64,000 nt of DNA from Irpex lacteus (lineage: Eukaryota > Basidiomycota > Agaricomycetes > Polyporales > Irpicaceae), in the NCBI GenBank assembly GCA_001986395.2, contig MQVO02000001.1:124001-188000 (forward strand), in the 5' to 3' direction. A program made the position numbers and the translations under genes. The stretch's first letter is position 1, and each line of letters starts with the position of its first letter. The notes beneath the pieces were generated by a model. That model did no database searches. It was not told where the DNA came from and worked only from the letters and a program-made list of their open reading frames with translations. Below, piece by piece: positions 1 to 12,555 of this stretch.

Positions 1-3000
1 GTTCGGGGCCACGCTGCAGCGAACGTGGATTACTGTGGCGTACGAAGTACAGCCAGCGGTCAATGTCATTTTCACACAGATCTTGTGTCAAGCGGCTCAT
101 ACGGTCATCTGAGGGTGCGCTACTCCAACCTGTGAGCGAAAGAGAGGTTCCTCAAGAGAGGAGAAGAGCAATCCTGGGAAATGCCGTACTGCCAGTATTA
201 GCGAGGGCTGATGACCGCAGAAGATACGAACTCACCGTGCAGGTAAATCTGATCAGATGCGCCTGGTGGGTCGACGACATCCTTACAATTCAGATTAACC
301 ATCTGCCAACGACATCGCATGGGGTCGTAATTATTGGGAGGTCGGCGTCCTAGGGCTGGACGCTGGAGGATGTTTCCTAGAATTTGTTGGTGGCAGGCGG
401 AGTGATGGGGTATAGACAGCGATCAAGCCACAAAACAAATAGGTATCAACATCATCAAGGTGTGGCCCTCTCTGGCTCTGGCTGGGACCCGTAGCGACAG
501 CAAACGAAGACGAATATGGGTTGTCTTGTGTGATGTTTCTCCAGACGCGTTCTGCCCTTCTCATGTCATGCCACCACAGCACGTCCTTGCTCCTCCAGCG
601 AGTGGATTATTCCAAGCATGCGCGCTATTCCTTTTTGAGAACCCACGACCCCCATCAGGCGGTGCCGGCAGTGATTTGTATTCTATGCACGCACACGATC
701 ATCTCTCTTTTCCACGAGCGTTGTTGCCAGCAGCAATATTCCAGACGAAGGCGAGTCATTGTGGTCGTTTTCCGAATTTTCTGCTTGTTCGAGAAACACT
801 CATTCGCACATGACGGCAGGCTGTGTTTCGGGCGATATTCATTGAATTCTGATCCGCCGGGTTGCCTGCATTTGTCTATGCCCAACACGGCACTCTGTGT
901 GAATTCGTGGCGTCGGCCCCTTCCAGGATCCATGCAGGTGCCATGCTATGAACTTTCCTCGCCCTGAGCGAGCTCGAAATGCGTGAGCAGCTCCTAGTAC
1001 GAATCATGTCCCCTGTCATTGTCATTCCCCGGCCTCTATCCTGCATTGACCGGAATTCTACTAGGCGATTTTAGTACAGGCTGTCCTCTTGAGGACGAGA
1101 ACAAATGACTTAGGTAAAAGAGCGTAGGCAACGACATCGACGATTATTGTTTCAACAGCAGCGACCGCAACGACGACGACAGCGACGATGGGTCAATGAC
1201 AGTGACTGATGTCTATTATTTTAATCGCGACATCGCTTGCCAAGACTCCCCACGTATCGCAAGGTTCAGCCTCCTCTTAGGCTCTCGTCCGTGTGGATCT
1301 CTCCGGACCATTCATGCTGCACTTGCAGGCATACCAACATTCTGGTCAGACTTTCTCGAACTGGAGGACTCTTACCTTGACGCCCTCATGATCATGACTG
1401 CGCCCCTCGCGCTCCCTCTTTCCGCAAATTCCCCGGCCTGAAAGGTAAGTAACTGTATCCGATAAACGAGTCCATTTGTACGTGGCTTATAGTAATGATA
1501 GGTTGTGGCACTGATATGCCGAGCAGCTGGAGTTCTGGATGCATAGCCCCTTCAAACCGACCCCTCCTCCATATCATTACAATGGTGCCTTTCTGGTAAT
1601 CATGTACTGTAAGTTTCATAGAATCTCCAGCTATTATCCAGCCTGTCGCGCTGACAGCTCGAGTCTAGCGTCCAGGGCTGATGAAACAGTTATATCCGTG
1701 AGTACTATACTCACTGAATACGTATCGTTGCTCTTTACTATCAAGGGAGCAGGCAGGAGTTTGCCGGACACGACGGTGGAATGAGGATTAGATGATTTGA
1801 TAAACTCACGGTTTATGCAATGTTTACGACTGCCGCCTCTAACTTCATTCTGAGTTGAGATAACCCTCTAGATGGCCGCCGGTCAGACAAGCGACGCGGG
1901 GACGGCTAGAATACGTATTCGTGTCAATGCTTGCAACGTTGACTTCCCCGGACGGTATGTGGAGGGAACCAATGGGAATATCTGTGGTCGCTATACAGTA
2001 TGTGCATCGAAATCGTGCCAATGTTCTCGTGCTCATTGGCGGTTGTATTTGAGATTCCAGTTATAGACCCACTCTTCCAACTGCGTCCGCAGGCGCAATG
2101 CTCCGCGGAGGCAAAAACCACACGCTTATGGGTTTACGTTATGCGAAGGAAATTTGGGTGAACTAACCTTACCACGAGTTGGCCATCCAAGCAGGCACCC
2201 TTGACGAGGCGTCGAGGAGGGCCACACAGCATACACACCACAGCACCCCTACTGACCTGTCCGTCCTGTTCTGTCTCTTGTCTCTCCCTCTCCCCCTGTT
2301 GAGAGCATCAGACACGTCCTTTGTCACCTCACCCTTCATCAGAACAAATCCAGGAGCCCGTTAGGAATTCGAAGAGCACCTGGGGATACCTTGCGCCGTC
2401 GCGTTGTTCAAACCGAAACGCCACAATTGATGAACGATGGGGATTGTCCTTCTCCTCGTCGTGAGCGTTTTTCCACCGGTGAGTGACCGATCCCTGGTGA
2501 CCAGTATGTATTGACTACAAGCTAGTGGCCATCGATCGACGGTTTCCTCGTTTGGACTTTCGGTTTTTTTTTTTTTTTTTCAAGAGAAAGCTTGTAATGT
2601 GCGCAATGTATCAGGACTGCGTAACGTTCGACGGGCGGGTATGTTTAACTTTGTACTTTCACTGCGTGCGTTGCCAAGAAATCTCACAAATATCATCAAA
2701 TAGGGAGTGCCCAATAACTACTCGTGGTTGTGATTATAAAGCGAGGTCAAGCACTCGTTGTCAACTCCTCCTCGGTTCCTCCAGTATAATGCTAGCCGAC
2801 TTCTCGCATCTCATAGGCCACGGGTCGAGGCAAAGGCACACCTTTCGATGGACGGCACGGTACAGTACACATGAGACACTCAGGTGACGACAGCGATCGT
2901 GGACACATTGAATATCCCGCCTTGATAAAACGAGACTAGTCGGCACCTCCTAACGATTTAGCACATCTTAGTGTGACGATCCAGAGGGTCTGGGAGGGTT

Positions 3001-3915
3001 TGTGAATTTAGTGTCTCAGTCTACTCCACGTTGCAATGCCGCGGCGGAGGGCGGCCCCGCAACGAACTAGTGCGCCGCGGGACGAAATTGAAAATCGTGA
3101 ATTGCTAGACGTCATGGCCACTGTAGCACGATAGACAACGATATGGGTATAACGATAGCCAGCGTACATCTTGCAGAATACTACTGAGAATATCATTGGG
3201 GAAGAAAGTGGGTGTGCGATTGGCTCGCACGATGGACCATTGAAAATCGGGTGAGGAGACGCAAATGGTGAGAAAGCAAGAGGGAAAAGGCAAAGCACGA
3301 ATGAGCACATGTTTCTCTGCTGGCCAATTAGGCTGCAGTCAGCGATTGCGTAAAAACCTACAGGGTCCGAAGAGGCGCTTGGAGATGGAGGAGGAGAGGG
3401 AATGCCGACGTTCAGAATGTGGCCAGCAGGCGTCTCGTTCAATGTCTATCTCGACGAATAGCAACAAACACAGGATTTGAGAGGTTGTGGCGAGTTGGGA
3501 GGAGGTTGGGTGGAGAAAGAGGACTCGCGGGAGGTGGGGGTAGCAGGGGACCTGGCACGGCAAGTAACCGACAGATTGATGGCACCCCGCCGTCGAGCAG
3601 CAGGGTTGGAATGTGAGAATATTGGTATGTGTTCAGGGACGTCTGCTGGAAGGGGTTCTCTCCCCATTTCAGGCTTGCATTCAGAAATTGGCATCCAGAT
3701 AGATTCAGATCCAGAAATTACAGCAACGTCTCGGTGGAACAAAGATCAACGACTCGAATCTGGCATCCTCACCCCCGGCGATCTTGGCGCCTCGCTAAGA
3801 CATAAAGTCAACCGTCTTATTCCTAACAAACCTCGTCACTTTTCACGGTCGCCTGGGCAGCCATTCGCTCTTCTGCTACCAACCATCCCTCTCCTCTTCA
3901 CCACTACACCCTCGT
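1..3915. other. Left 3.9 kb without a supportable gene
   Basis: Open frames here are short, overlap on both strands, and show no domain, no conserved motif and no chain of exons joined by plausible GT..AG introns. A run of about 18 T lies near 2564-2581. The last few hundred bases (about 3600-3915) are rich in pyrimidine stretches and probably hold the promoter and 5' UTR of the Zn(II)2Cys6 gene that starts at 3916. I see no tRNA, tandem repeat or terminal repeat in this stretch. Confidence 0.5.
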
Positions 3916-5511
3916 ATGTCTTCGGACTCGTCACTCTCAGACACACCCAACAGCACACACATGCCCCCGCTTCAGTTCAAAGGTGAAATCATGGACTTTG
4001 ACCTCGGCATTGAGATCGACCACCGCAAGAGGTATGTCCAACAAATTACACTCACGATAGCCTTGCTCATGACTGTCACAGACGCAGGAACAGGACTACA
4101 CAGTCTTGCCTTAACTGCCACACTTCCAAGCGCAAGGTTCGTCCACTTCAAGTTGCCATCATTCACGCGACGCATCCATGCTCACCCAATATATCATACT
4201 CTCATAGTGTGACCGCAAGCGCCCCTGCCAGCGTTGCATTCAGCTCGGTCTTGTACGTACATTTTCTGCAACCGTGTGGCCAGCCATGTACTCATGGGCG
4301 TTTCGTAGACCGGACTCTGTGTATACGAAGTCGACGATCCGGCATTACGGTACGTACACGCAGAACCCACATACAACCCAATCCTGGTGTTAATCTCCTC
4401 TTCCCCGTGGCATGACAGCGATGACCCAAACATTGACGAAACCACTCGTCTGCGCAACAGAATAGCTGAGCTCGAGAGCCTTGTGCGCGAGCTCCGAGGT
4501 CAGCATAACCTCCGCGGTTCTATTTATTCTTTGCCTTAACATTCGTGTGTAGGCAAGCCACATCCCCGATGGGCCGAACCCAACTTCTGCGACGGCGACG
4601 CGTCCGAAAAGTGGCATTCGCGATCTACGAGACGCTCACAAGTCGGCTTCCGTTCGAGAGGCAACACCCTCGACTCTCAGTCATCACAACCGACATCACC
4701 GACAGTGGTCAAGACAGAGGCCCCTGAGAGGCAACAACAAGCTCAACTATATCGCATGTCTCCTTCACCAGGGCCACAGATGCCCTTCGACACGAGCCTC
4801 TCCCACCACCATAGCCATAGTCACGGCGACTGCTCGCCCACCAATGACATGCACTATTCCCCCTCATCATCATCCAGCTCCTCATTAGGCTTCCCGCAGC
4901 GGCAGCCGAATGGTGTTCTGGCACTCCCGAACAATGACCTGTACTACCACCAACCGTACATTCGCTCCGAAAATAGCTCTGCTGATCCCTCGTGTAGCTG
5001 CCTCACGAATCCTGCCGCTGGCCACCCTCTCATTTCTCTCACGCACCAGCTCCAAAACACTATCGAGCTCCTCAGACATCTACCCGAACACGCGACAAGA
5101 CATAACTGTGTTATCCTCAAGCGTATCACTCAACTCAACGACCTCATGCAGTGAGTCATATTTCCTTCTCTCGATGGCTCCCATTGCGTGTTTTAGGCTT
5201 TTGCCGCGAAACCACAATGCGAGCCTATGATTGTAGACAGTCCGCTGACCACGCCTCTTCAATTTGCACTCTATCTCTCATCTAGTGGCGGCTCGGGGTC
5301 TTCCACGCCACAAACGCCCTTCGACGCGCTCTCAACACCCGAAAGCGAGCTCCTATCGCCAGTGTCGACGTCCTCCCACTCAAGCATCAACCCCGCCATA
5401 CATACACACGACTGGCCGATGCCCACCGCGAGTCAATACGACTCATACTTCCCTGTCGGATCAGGGGAGAGCGGAATGTACCACAAACCGACGCCCTATC
5501 ATATCAACTGA
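3916..5511 (+). CDS. Zn(II)2Cys6 fungal transcription factor
   Basis: Nuclear DNA-binding regulator of the GAL4 class; targets unknown. The six-cysteine cluster is assembled from three exons: CLNC then HTSKRK, C, DRKRP, CQRC, and a final C in GLTGLCVYE. The spacing is C-x2-C-x6-C-x5-C-x2-C-x8-C, starting about residue 48. Introns seen are 4032-4081, 4137-4207, 4253-4308, one after ..DDPALR, one after ..RELR, and 5153-5285; all keep phase. A short leucine-containing helix (RLRNRIAELESLVRELR) follows the cluster and is the usual coiled-coil dimerisation element. The remainder is low-complexity Ser/Pro/His-rich sequence, with no visible fungal-specific middle homology domain. The start at 3916 is the first ATG in frame with the cluster; an upstream start cannot be excluded. 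The family is certain; the regulated pathway is unknown. Confidence 0.85.
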
Positions 5512-6372
5512 CCTTCCCGCTCCTCCTCCCGGCCCCTCCCCTAACCCTGCCCTTCCTTCTCTGACTTGTCCGACTCCCACATACTTCTCCCGCTCGCCGT
5601 GCCTCGCCACGCCACATATACAACACGCCATGACTTCCTTTCCTTTTGGTAAAGTCAAGTCAGAGGACTGGACGAGGCCTGGACCTGTCGGTCCCTCGTT
5701 CGTCCTAGGCGGCCGTTCATGGGGTGTGGGGATGTGCAATGGTTGACCAAGAGGGTCTAGGGACGAAGGGATGATGGTCTCGGCGCGTGGATTGTCCGGT
5801 GCGGTGGTCCGATTCTCCTAACTTATCTTTTCTTGGGAGGGTGGGTGCGACACCGTTGAATATAGTCGCTCCATCTTCTTTGCGGAGGCGGTCGCGTCTT
5901 GGGGAACGTGTACGTTTGACTCGGAGCTTTCTCTCATGGACATTACATTGTACCTCCCTCTCCTCCTTCGAACTCATCTCCATACCTCCCCTACGCCACA
6001 CACTCGACTCCACCACCGCCCTCTCATCCCGCATGTCGCCGTGACACTAGTCTGCTTTTGCTTGTATGTCTCTGTTCATGCTCTCCGCTTGTTTGTTCGA
6101 TATCTTGTGCTACGATGATGACGACGTCGACGCTGCCTATTTATTATGTCTTATTATGCTACGCGCGTTCTCTGTCGTCCTCCTAGATTCTCATTTGCTC
6201 TCTCGCTCGTCTGTAATACATACGCATCACATCTTGCCTTTCCTTTCTCGTGTGTGTAAGAAGTGCCCAGATTGGTGGGTGAGTACAAGGCCATCTAGCA
6301 CTTGATCAACTTCTCGACCAGCATCTGTGCCACACTCATATTGCAGAGCTCAAAGTCTCGATCTGATTATCG

Positions 6373-7920
6373 TCAATTATCCCGTGGAGTCAACTCAAAT
6401 ATATGTACCCGATCTCCTTTGACCGAATCTCCTTTCACGGGTTTTCCATCGGAATCTAGCTTCCAGATGTCCCGTTCAATGAAAGTCGCACTTCCGTCTC
6501 TGCGTACGAGTATGACCGTCGAGAGTCGCGTCCCGTAGTGCCACGTCTCTTCAGAATTGATAGGCACTTTGAGAGGGTCGACAAGAATTGTCTTTCTTAG
6601 GTCGCCACGCACGGCAGGCGTGACGGGACTCCTCCACCTGTTCATATATCGTGAGCAAGCGTAGAGGTCCTGGTTCGGAAGAGTAATCGTAAATGAAATA
6701 AAAGCGGAAGATAAAACCGATGCGAATGAGCGTGGTATGCCAGTCAGATGATTTTTCTGGTCTTCGCCGGACACATGGTGTGGGGGTACACGCGAAAAGG
6801 CTATGTTACGGCACGGAATGAAAAGCATGGGTGAATTTGAACGGCAAGGGATAGAATACGCACGTCAAGAGATTGAACAAACGCTCCACAAGGTCTGTTT
6901 CTGCCAATGGCAGATCGCCGTTGTCGTCGTCGACAGGAGCTTGAGGCTGTTCAGATTCTCTTAGTGGCTTCTGGCTCCGCCCGCGAATGTGCTTATCCAC
7001 GATATCTTCGAACATGCCCAAGCCCTGTTGGACTTTGGGCCATTTGTTTGCATCGAGGCCATCTATTCCATTTGAAAGAGCCCCGCATCTGCGTTCTGAA
7101 GCTGTGAGGGGTCGAGACGCGAGATCACCGCCGCCACCGTGGTTGGTCAGGTACGCTGCCTCATATGCCCATGTCGTTGGTATCGCTGGTATCGAGGTTG
7201 TCGAGGATAGCGATGCATCATTCTCGTGACCCTCGGGTCCAGTCCCGCCACCTCCTGACGAGGCGTCGGACTTGAAAGAGTTAGATGGACTGGAAGGTCT
7301 GGGTGCGAGTAGGAGGAGATTGAAGCCGGCGTACTGCCTATTGCGTGCAGTGACGCCGTCGAGATAGGTTTGTAGATCTTGCGGACGGACATCAGACAGG
7401 AGAAACGACGAAGTCAGTTCACCCCTGGTTGAGCTAAAGGGCTGGGCGTCCTCGGTAATGTTCGTCCTGGATGATCACCCACCATCAATAAGTCAATATC
7501 AATGCGAAAACCAGCGAGAGAAGGGTCGGAAGGTGTCAGACATGCTGCTTTCTCTTTCCCTTTGCATGGGGTTCTGGTTGATCCAGAGCACGTAAGAGCA
7601 CGCACAGGAAAGCGACATCACCGTGTCTGTTGATTCCTAGCCAGGTGCCCCCTGCACGGAGATCGCGGCCTGAGAGCACGCTTCCTTTATTTGACGAATT
7701 GTTGCTTTCTTCAAGACTATCCCTTTTGCTGACAGGGATCTCGAACGAATGCCAGTAGGCGGTCGTGGTAGGCCGTGAGAGGTATTCATCTCGGTTCGTA
7801 CACAAGATCCTTTGGAATCAAGCCATACGGGTTTAGGCCTAATGAATGTGCGAGGTCCAGTATGATAGACACGCACAAGGCATAGTCTGGATGGTCGAGA
7901 GTCCAAAAGCCTACACACAT
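6373..7920 (-). CDS. TANGO2 / NRDE-family protein
   Basis: Homologue of animal TANGO2 (transport and Golgi organisation 2, NRDE domain PF05742), a cytosolic or mitochondria-associated protein. Its biochemical role is debated, with haem trafficking and lipid or CoA metabolism both proposed. The N-terminus is diagnostic: MCVGFWTLDHPDYAL is joined across an intron to ILCTNRDEYLSRPT, followed by VLSGRDLRAGGTWLGINRHGDVAFL and then TNITE. Near 7100 lies the family GALSNG motif. The C-terminus has YGTRLSTVILVRRDG and ATFIERDIW, and the frame stops at 6373. Five or six exons are needed. The start at 7920 is chosen because the conserved Cys2 (the putative N-terminal nucleophile position) follows the ATG directly. 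The exact splice sites in the 6600-6860 part are less certain than the rest. Confidence 0.85.
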
Positions 7921-7999
7921 CTCCCAAGATACGGACCGAAAGTAAGGCAGTATTTCTGGAGAGATAAGTCGTGCTCGTCGACGTCGAGCTAAAGAGTAA

Positions 8000-9990
8000 A
8001 GAGGTCGAGTCCGTGCGTAGATCGTGACTAGGCCGGGAGTACAAATAAAGACAAATAGTGGCCGCACACCAAGCAGACACGCGCGATTGGCTCTCAGATC
8101 TCAACTTCCAACCACAATGTCGAACTTGCGTTCATTCTCACTGCTCTCGCTGTCCGTTGCTTTCCCATTGGCTTACAGCAGAATTTGTTTATAGGTCCTC
8201 CGACAGCCTATAGAAGCTCGACTAGCACGGATTTCATGAGAAAAATCATGGCCTGCCAATCAGCTAATATCGCGTGGCGTAGGCATGTATAATATTCTCA
8301 GAGCTCAGAGGTGAGTACCCCAAATATCTTCAATCTTCCATAAACTCCCCGCTTCAGTATTTGTAAAGGGAAAAAATGCCACGGAACGCGCAACGGAATT
8401 GAGGAGGTATAAGTAATCTCAAGCCGTCTAGTCTGATGACGAATTAGAATATTAGCTTCTGTCGTAAAGGGCAACGAAATCGAAGACGGCCATTCGCCGA
8501 GAGCTCTCGGGATTCTTTCGACGATTGGACAAGTGTATTGCCCTTAACGGAACGGATATCATCTCTTATACCCACGTCTTGTCCTTCCGACACCGTGCAA
8601 AGAGGGTTGTAACATCTAGCGAGCGTCGCTCGTTCTCACTGACTAGGTTCGATTGGTTCGCTTTCTTCCAATCCGCATGCCGAACCTTACTGGACAGGTC
8701 TTTCGAGATGTAAAAGAGTTCGTGGCTGTGGCTGTCCACCGCGGGATCTGCAGCTCAGAGTTCTTCTGCATCTCTGAAGTCGAAGGTCTGGCCGTGACTG
8801 TCCGCTCTCGCCCTCGGGAGGCGATCTCGGCCATCCCTTCCTTTCACATACATCGTCCTCAATATGGTGAGTATTTCCGCGAGCATTGTACTATGTCCTA
8901 ACAAACACGAACAGTCGTCGTGAGTCCGAAAGTCTAGACGTTTGATTGACTCTTAATAAATCGGTTATCTTCGGAGGTCGACCACGATCGTCCTTCTATA
9001 TCCTGGTTTGGCAGCACACTAGACTCGAGAGCTTCACGGAGTCGTATGGCCCATATTTCGATCTATGCGAACTGACCATCGGCTACTGCAGGATTATTGA
9101 AATGCTGCCGTGCGTAGACCTCCTGTAAGTCCGCGCTATGATTCCTCGAGCCCTCCGTTCTCTCATGCTTTCCGTTCCAGGCCTTCTTGAATAACGCCTA
9201 CGAATTCGTCTGATTGGACGCCTTCCTCCAGCGGTTATGAAGTATCATTGGATGCCACTGCTTTACATTAACGAGAAAGTCATATTAGCACCCATGCCAC
9301 TTTCGGCTATCATGTTGTTCCTCTAACGCAGCCCGACTGACGATTCTGCTTGAGCCAGAGTGCATCAAATACGGATACCTATAGGTTACGGAAATTGCTC
9401 GCAGAGTCAATTAATGGACACATCCCGGCAACCATAGTATAAACCACATCTCACGTTAATACGTGCGCGATTTGCGACCTTTTCATAAATTGCATAGGCG
9501 ATGAGAGCTGTCAAGAGCACTACGAAAGACGTACACGTGAGTGTCAAGACGTATGTGCGACCGTCCCCGCTGCGTAGACACCTAATGAATATCATGGTCG
9601 CTTAAAACGCATTCCTTGTAGCCTGCACATGGCTCATTTGCTGTGGAATGGGGGAGGCGGGATTGCACAACGTTTTCCACAGCCTCGTACTACTTACCCT
9701 TGTAGGTTAGCCTGTCTAAACCGCAATAGCAGCGTAATAAATCTGTATGCATGTCCTGGACTATGTATTAGTAGCAGTCATCGAAAATACCAGTACTGGT
9801 ACGTTAATGTTGACCGGAATGTCGATGCACATCATGATCAGTCCCCTCGAACAAAGAGAGTCACTCAAGCCAGAATTGTACCTACCTACCTACGATCCAT
9901 GCTAGAAAAATCTAAAATAATACACGCGCACGCATGGAATTCCCCTTTCTTTCGGAGACAACGAGCTCTCCACACAAAATGGTCTAAACA
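8000..9990. other. 2 kb gap between TANGO2 and the tRNA gene
   Basis: No coding region I can support. There are short open frames around 8525-8900 and one hydrophobic minus-strand frame near 9480-9590, but none shows a recognisable motif or joins to a neighbour. The TANGO2 promoter must lie in the first few hundred bases. Otherwise I see nothing in this stretch. Confidence 0.4.
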
Positions 9991-10000
9991 ATATGGTCCA

Positions 10001-10103
10001 TGGACACTGAGGGATTCGAACCCCCGACCTCATGCACACACTGCAAGGGGTTCAAGTCCCTCTAAATGCAAAGCATGCGCGCTACCAACTGCGCCAAGTG
10101 CCC
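10001..10103 (-). tRNA. tRNA-Ala(UGC) with a 30-nt intron
   Basis: Read on the minus strand, a full cloverleaf folds. The acceptor stem is GGGCACT / AGTGTCC, the D stem GCGC / GCGC with loop AGTTGGTA, the anticodon stem CATGC / GCATG, and the T arm GGGGG-TTCGAAT-CCCTC. The discriminator is A and the mature length is 73. The anticodon loop reads T-T-TGC-A, then a 30-base intron at the canonical 37/38 position, then T. The third acceptor pair is G3:U70, the alanine identity determinant, which agrees with the TGC anticodon. Inside the intron, TTGCA can pair with the anticodon, as expected for a substrate of tRNA splicing endonuclease. No CCA is encoded. Confidence 0.93.
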
Positions 10104-10273
10104 CTAACTCAATAGTCTCTCAGTGATCTGTCCGTCCTCCTGACCCTTTCGATTCAGCTCTCGGGACTTCGTAGGCGCTCATTACCTTCCTAACCTTCAC
10201 CGCGTCCAGCACCTCTCGCACCCAAACTTGTAGCAAAGTCGATACTTACACTGAAGTAAAGAACAAAACAAAG

Positions 10274-11019
10274 ATGGAGACACCCTCGAAGCCTGCTGAC
10301 CCGCCGAAGCCGATATATAAGCCTGAGACGACGGGAACTGTGGCGGGAGATGTTAAGGAGGCTGTCAAGGTACGCTCTTCCCCTCTCACTTCACTCCTTC
10401 CTCCTGCTCTCCCACTCCCGGACGACCGCTCCTGCAGAAGGAAATGGAGGGAAGGAGGAAATGTAAAGACACAAACTGACCACACATTCGTTAAGTAAAG
10501 CGCCTCTCCCTGGACGACTTCAACCACATCGGCGAGATGCCCTGTCTCCGGACGAGTCTCATGAGTGGGATCGCGTCTGGTGCTGGGATTGGGATTATTC
10601 GGTCTATGACTTTGCGGTCGAGTGCGTATTTGTCCTCTTGCGCTGCCTTACCAAATTACATGTGCAGTGGATGAATAGGCAAGGACTTACGGACGTGTTG
10701 TGATGTGTTGTAGATCGCATTGGCGCATTCCACTGGGCCTTCGGCACCTTCACAGTCATCTCAATCGGCACATGGTACGTCTCCCATCCTCTCACCTTGC
10801 CCTTCCTACCCTCCCACTCTCCGCCCCCTATTGCTTTACTGTATACTCATACGAATGAACAGGACGATGTGTCAAAAGTCCCTACGCGACGAACGACAGC
10901 GCGTGCAAATGGTCATTGAGGCCATGCCTCGCAAGTTGGCTGCGGCTAAGCAGGCTGAGGCGGCGAAGGATAGTGCAGGTGCTGGACAGGAGAAGGCTCA
11001 GGGAAAGGAGTGTCATTGA
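10274..11019 (+). CDS. cox20: COX20-like cytochrome c oxidase assembly factor
   Basis: Mitochondrial inner-membrane chaperone that binds newly made Cox2 and helps its maturation and insertion in complex IV (Cox20/FAM36A family). Four exons: METPSKPADPP..KEAVK; RLSLDDFNHIGEMPCLRTS..SGIASGAGIGIIRSMTLRS; a short exon with GAFHWAFGTFTVISIGTW; and TMCQKSLRDERQRVQMVIEAMPRK to the stop at 11019. The family signature is visible: an MPC-x-R-xS motif, a glycine-rich first membrane helix, a second helix ending in W-x-x-C, and a charged C-terminal helix. Predicted length is about 150 residues, normal for fungal Cox20. The C-terminus is Ala/Lys-rich. It converges with the phosphatase gene on the other strand. 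Confidence 0.85.
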
Positions 11020-11288
11020 GTACCGGGAGCAGAATAGTGAGTGCGGTCTCAGGACGGTTAAGTGAGTTATGGAGAGTGCACGCGTGCTTATGTGTCACAG
11101 TTACATTTGTAGATTCAGCTTCAAATATCAAATCTCAAGAATCGTAGTATTCCTGTCGTACAAGTATAACACCCTAATAAATAACACCCTACACCCTTCT
11201 CCAAAACCCCCTCGTGCCCACCCCACTACCACCCACCACACCGCCCATATCCCTCACCCAACAGAATCTCAAAACTCGTCTAAACCCG

Positions 11289-11892
11289 CTATATCGCCCA
11301 GTCGGAAGCCCACACCTCAGCGTCCCAGTTCTCGACGAGCTCGGGGTCTTTGTGGAACTTTGCCTGAAAGTCCGAGAAGCCGCCTTGGAGGACGAGGACC
11401 TCGTGTGGGATGTCTTCGCCTTCTGCTTGGAGGAGGTCGCGTGTTTCTGCGTAGATCTGGTGGTGGATGGTCGTGCGTGAGTGGGTATGCTCGCATCGAG
11501 TGAACGCGAAGGAGGACGTACTCGCGCGGCTTTTGGACCTCTGCCAGACGATGATATAGGTAAGTTGTATAGAAACAATAGGCAGCGTTAGGAGAAGAGG
11601 GGACACACCGAACTTGCGAGAGCGCACAATGAAAGACGACGACGGGGATGTGCTTTGTGTCCTGCACGAGTTTGTCGACTTTGATGAGGAAGCCGTTCGA
11701 GGGCGAGTTGTGTGCGCCCTTGATGTTCCCGCCGTGCCAGTCGTCGTCGCGGACGTCGACGATGGCGTAGTCTTTGTTCGCGACCTTGTCGGATTTGATA
11801 ATCGCTGCTAGATCCTGAAGAGACGTCTAACACTGAAGAGTTTTGGCAGTATAAGAGGGACTTACGTCGGGTGTGATGTACTTTACACGCAT
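11289..11892 (-). CDS. Rhodanese-fold Cdc25-like phosphatase (Ych1/Ibp1/Acr2 type)
   Basis: Small single-domain rhodanese/Cdc25 phosphatase of the group containing yeast Ych1 and Acr2 and fission yeast Ibp1. The group's activities are phosphatase or arsenate reductase; which one applies here cannot be told from sequence. The exons read MRVKYITPD, DLAAIIKSDKVANKDYAIVDVRDDDWHGG..VVFHCALSQVR, GPKAAR, and IYAETRDLLQ..EVLVLQGGFSDFQ, ending WASDWAI. The active-site loop is HCALSQVRG, a Cys-x5-Arg loop that keeps both the nucleophile Cys and the Arg. The loop is split by an intron directly at the Arg codon. Total length is about 150 residues, normal for the family. Start 11892 is the last in-frame ATG before the conserved YITP block. 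The gene is divergent from VDAC over 0.66 kb. Confidence 0.85.
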
Positions 11893-12555
11893 TGCCGAGA
11901 GCTTGCTAGCTGTGGTCAATGGTCGAAATAAAGACGAGGACGAGGACGAAGGAAAGTGTGTACACTGCTTGGATGGTTGTGCAGTCTGAAAGGACAGTCG
12001 CGATCGACTGCTCGCAACCCGGAGCATGTGCATCGATATCTGCGCGCCATTACGTAAGAGCATCGTGGACGCGTCGCGTTTTGCGAGTTCGTCGCTGTGT
12101 CCACGCAGCTCCTCGCCACCGCCGACGGCGACAGCGTACAGACACCTGTAGCCAACGTCGGGGCCTGTGACTTTTCGATGACGTTTGGGACAGCTGTGGC
12201 GGGGCGCTGATGCCAAATGCCAAATAATACCGCCGGATCTCGAGGGTTATGACGTGATATCGCACCCCAATGAAACCGTTTGACGAGAGAGATGGGATTC
12301 ACGGCGAGCAGGACATCGTACACAACGAGCAGAGGGTAAAATACAGTGAGCTCGTGGCCATGCCGAGGGCTGTCGTCAACGTGCTCGAAAGCGGAAGACG
12401 GATGGGCGTGGGGAGGACTGGAGGTCGAACGTGTGCCGAGACGAGTGCGTAGGAAGTTGTCACGGTGTTACGGAAACACCCGATGCTCCCCATAAAGGGC
12501 GTCAGAACCCTCCACGACCCGTTTCCTCCTCAACGTCACGCACATACCATCCACC

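Noticed and set aside
2560..2585. Poly-T run as a retrotransposon tail
   Set aside because: No element body or target duplication next to it.
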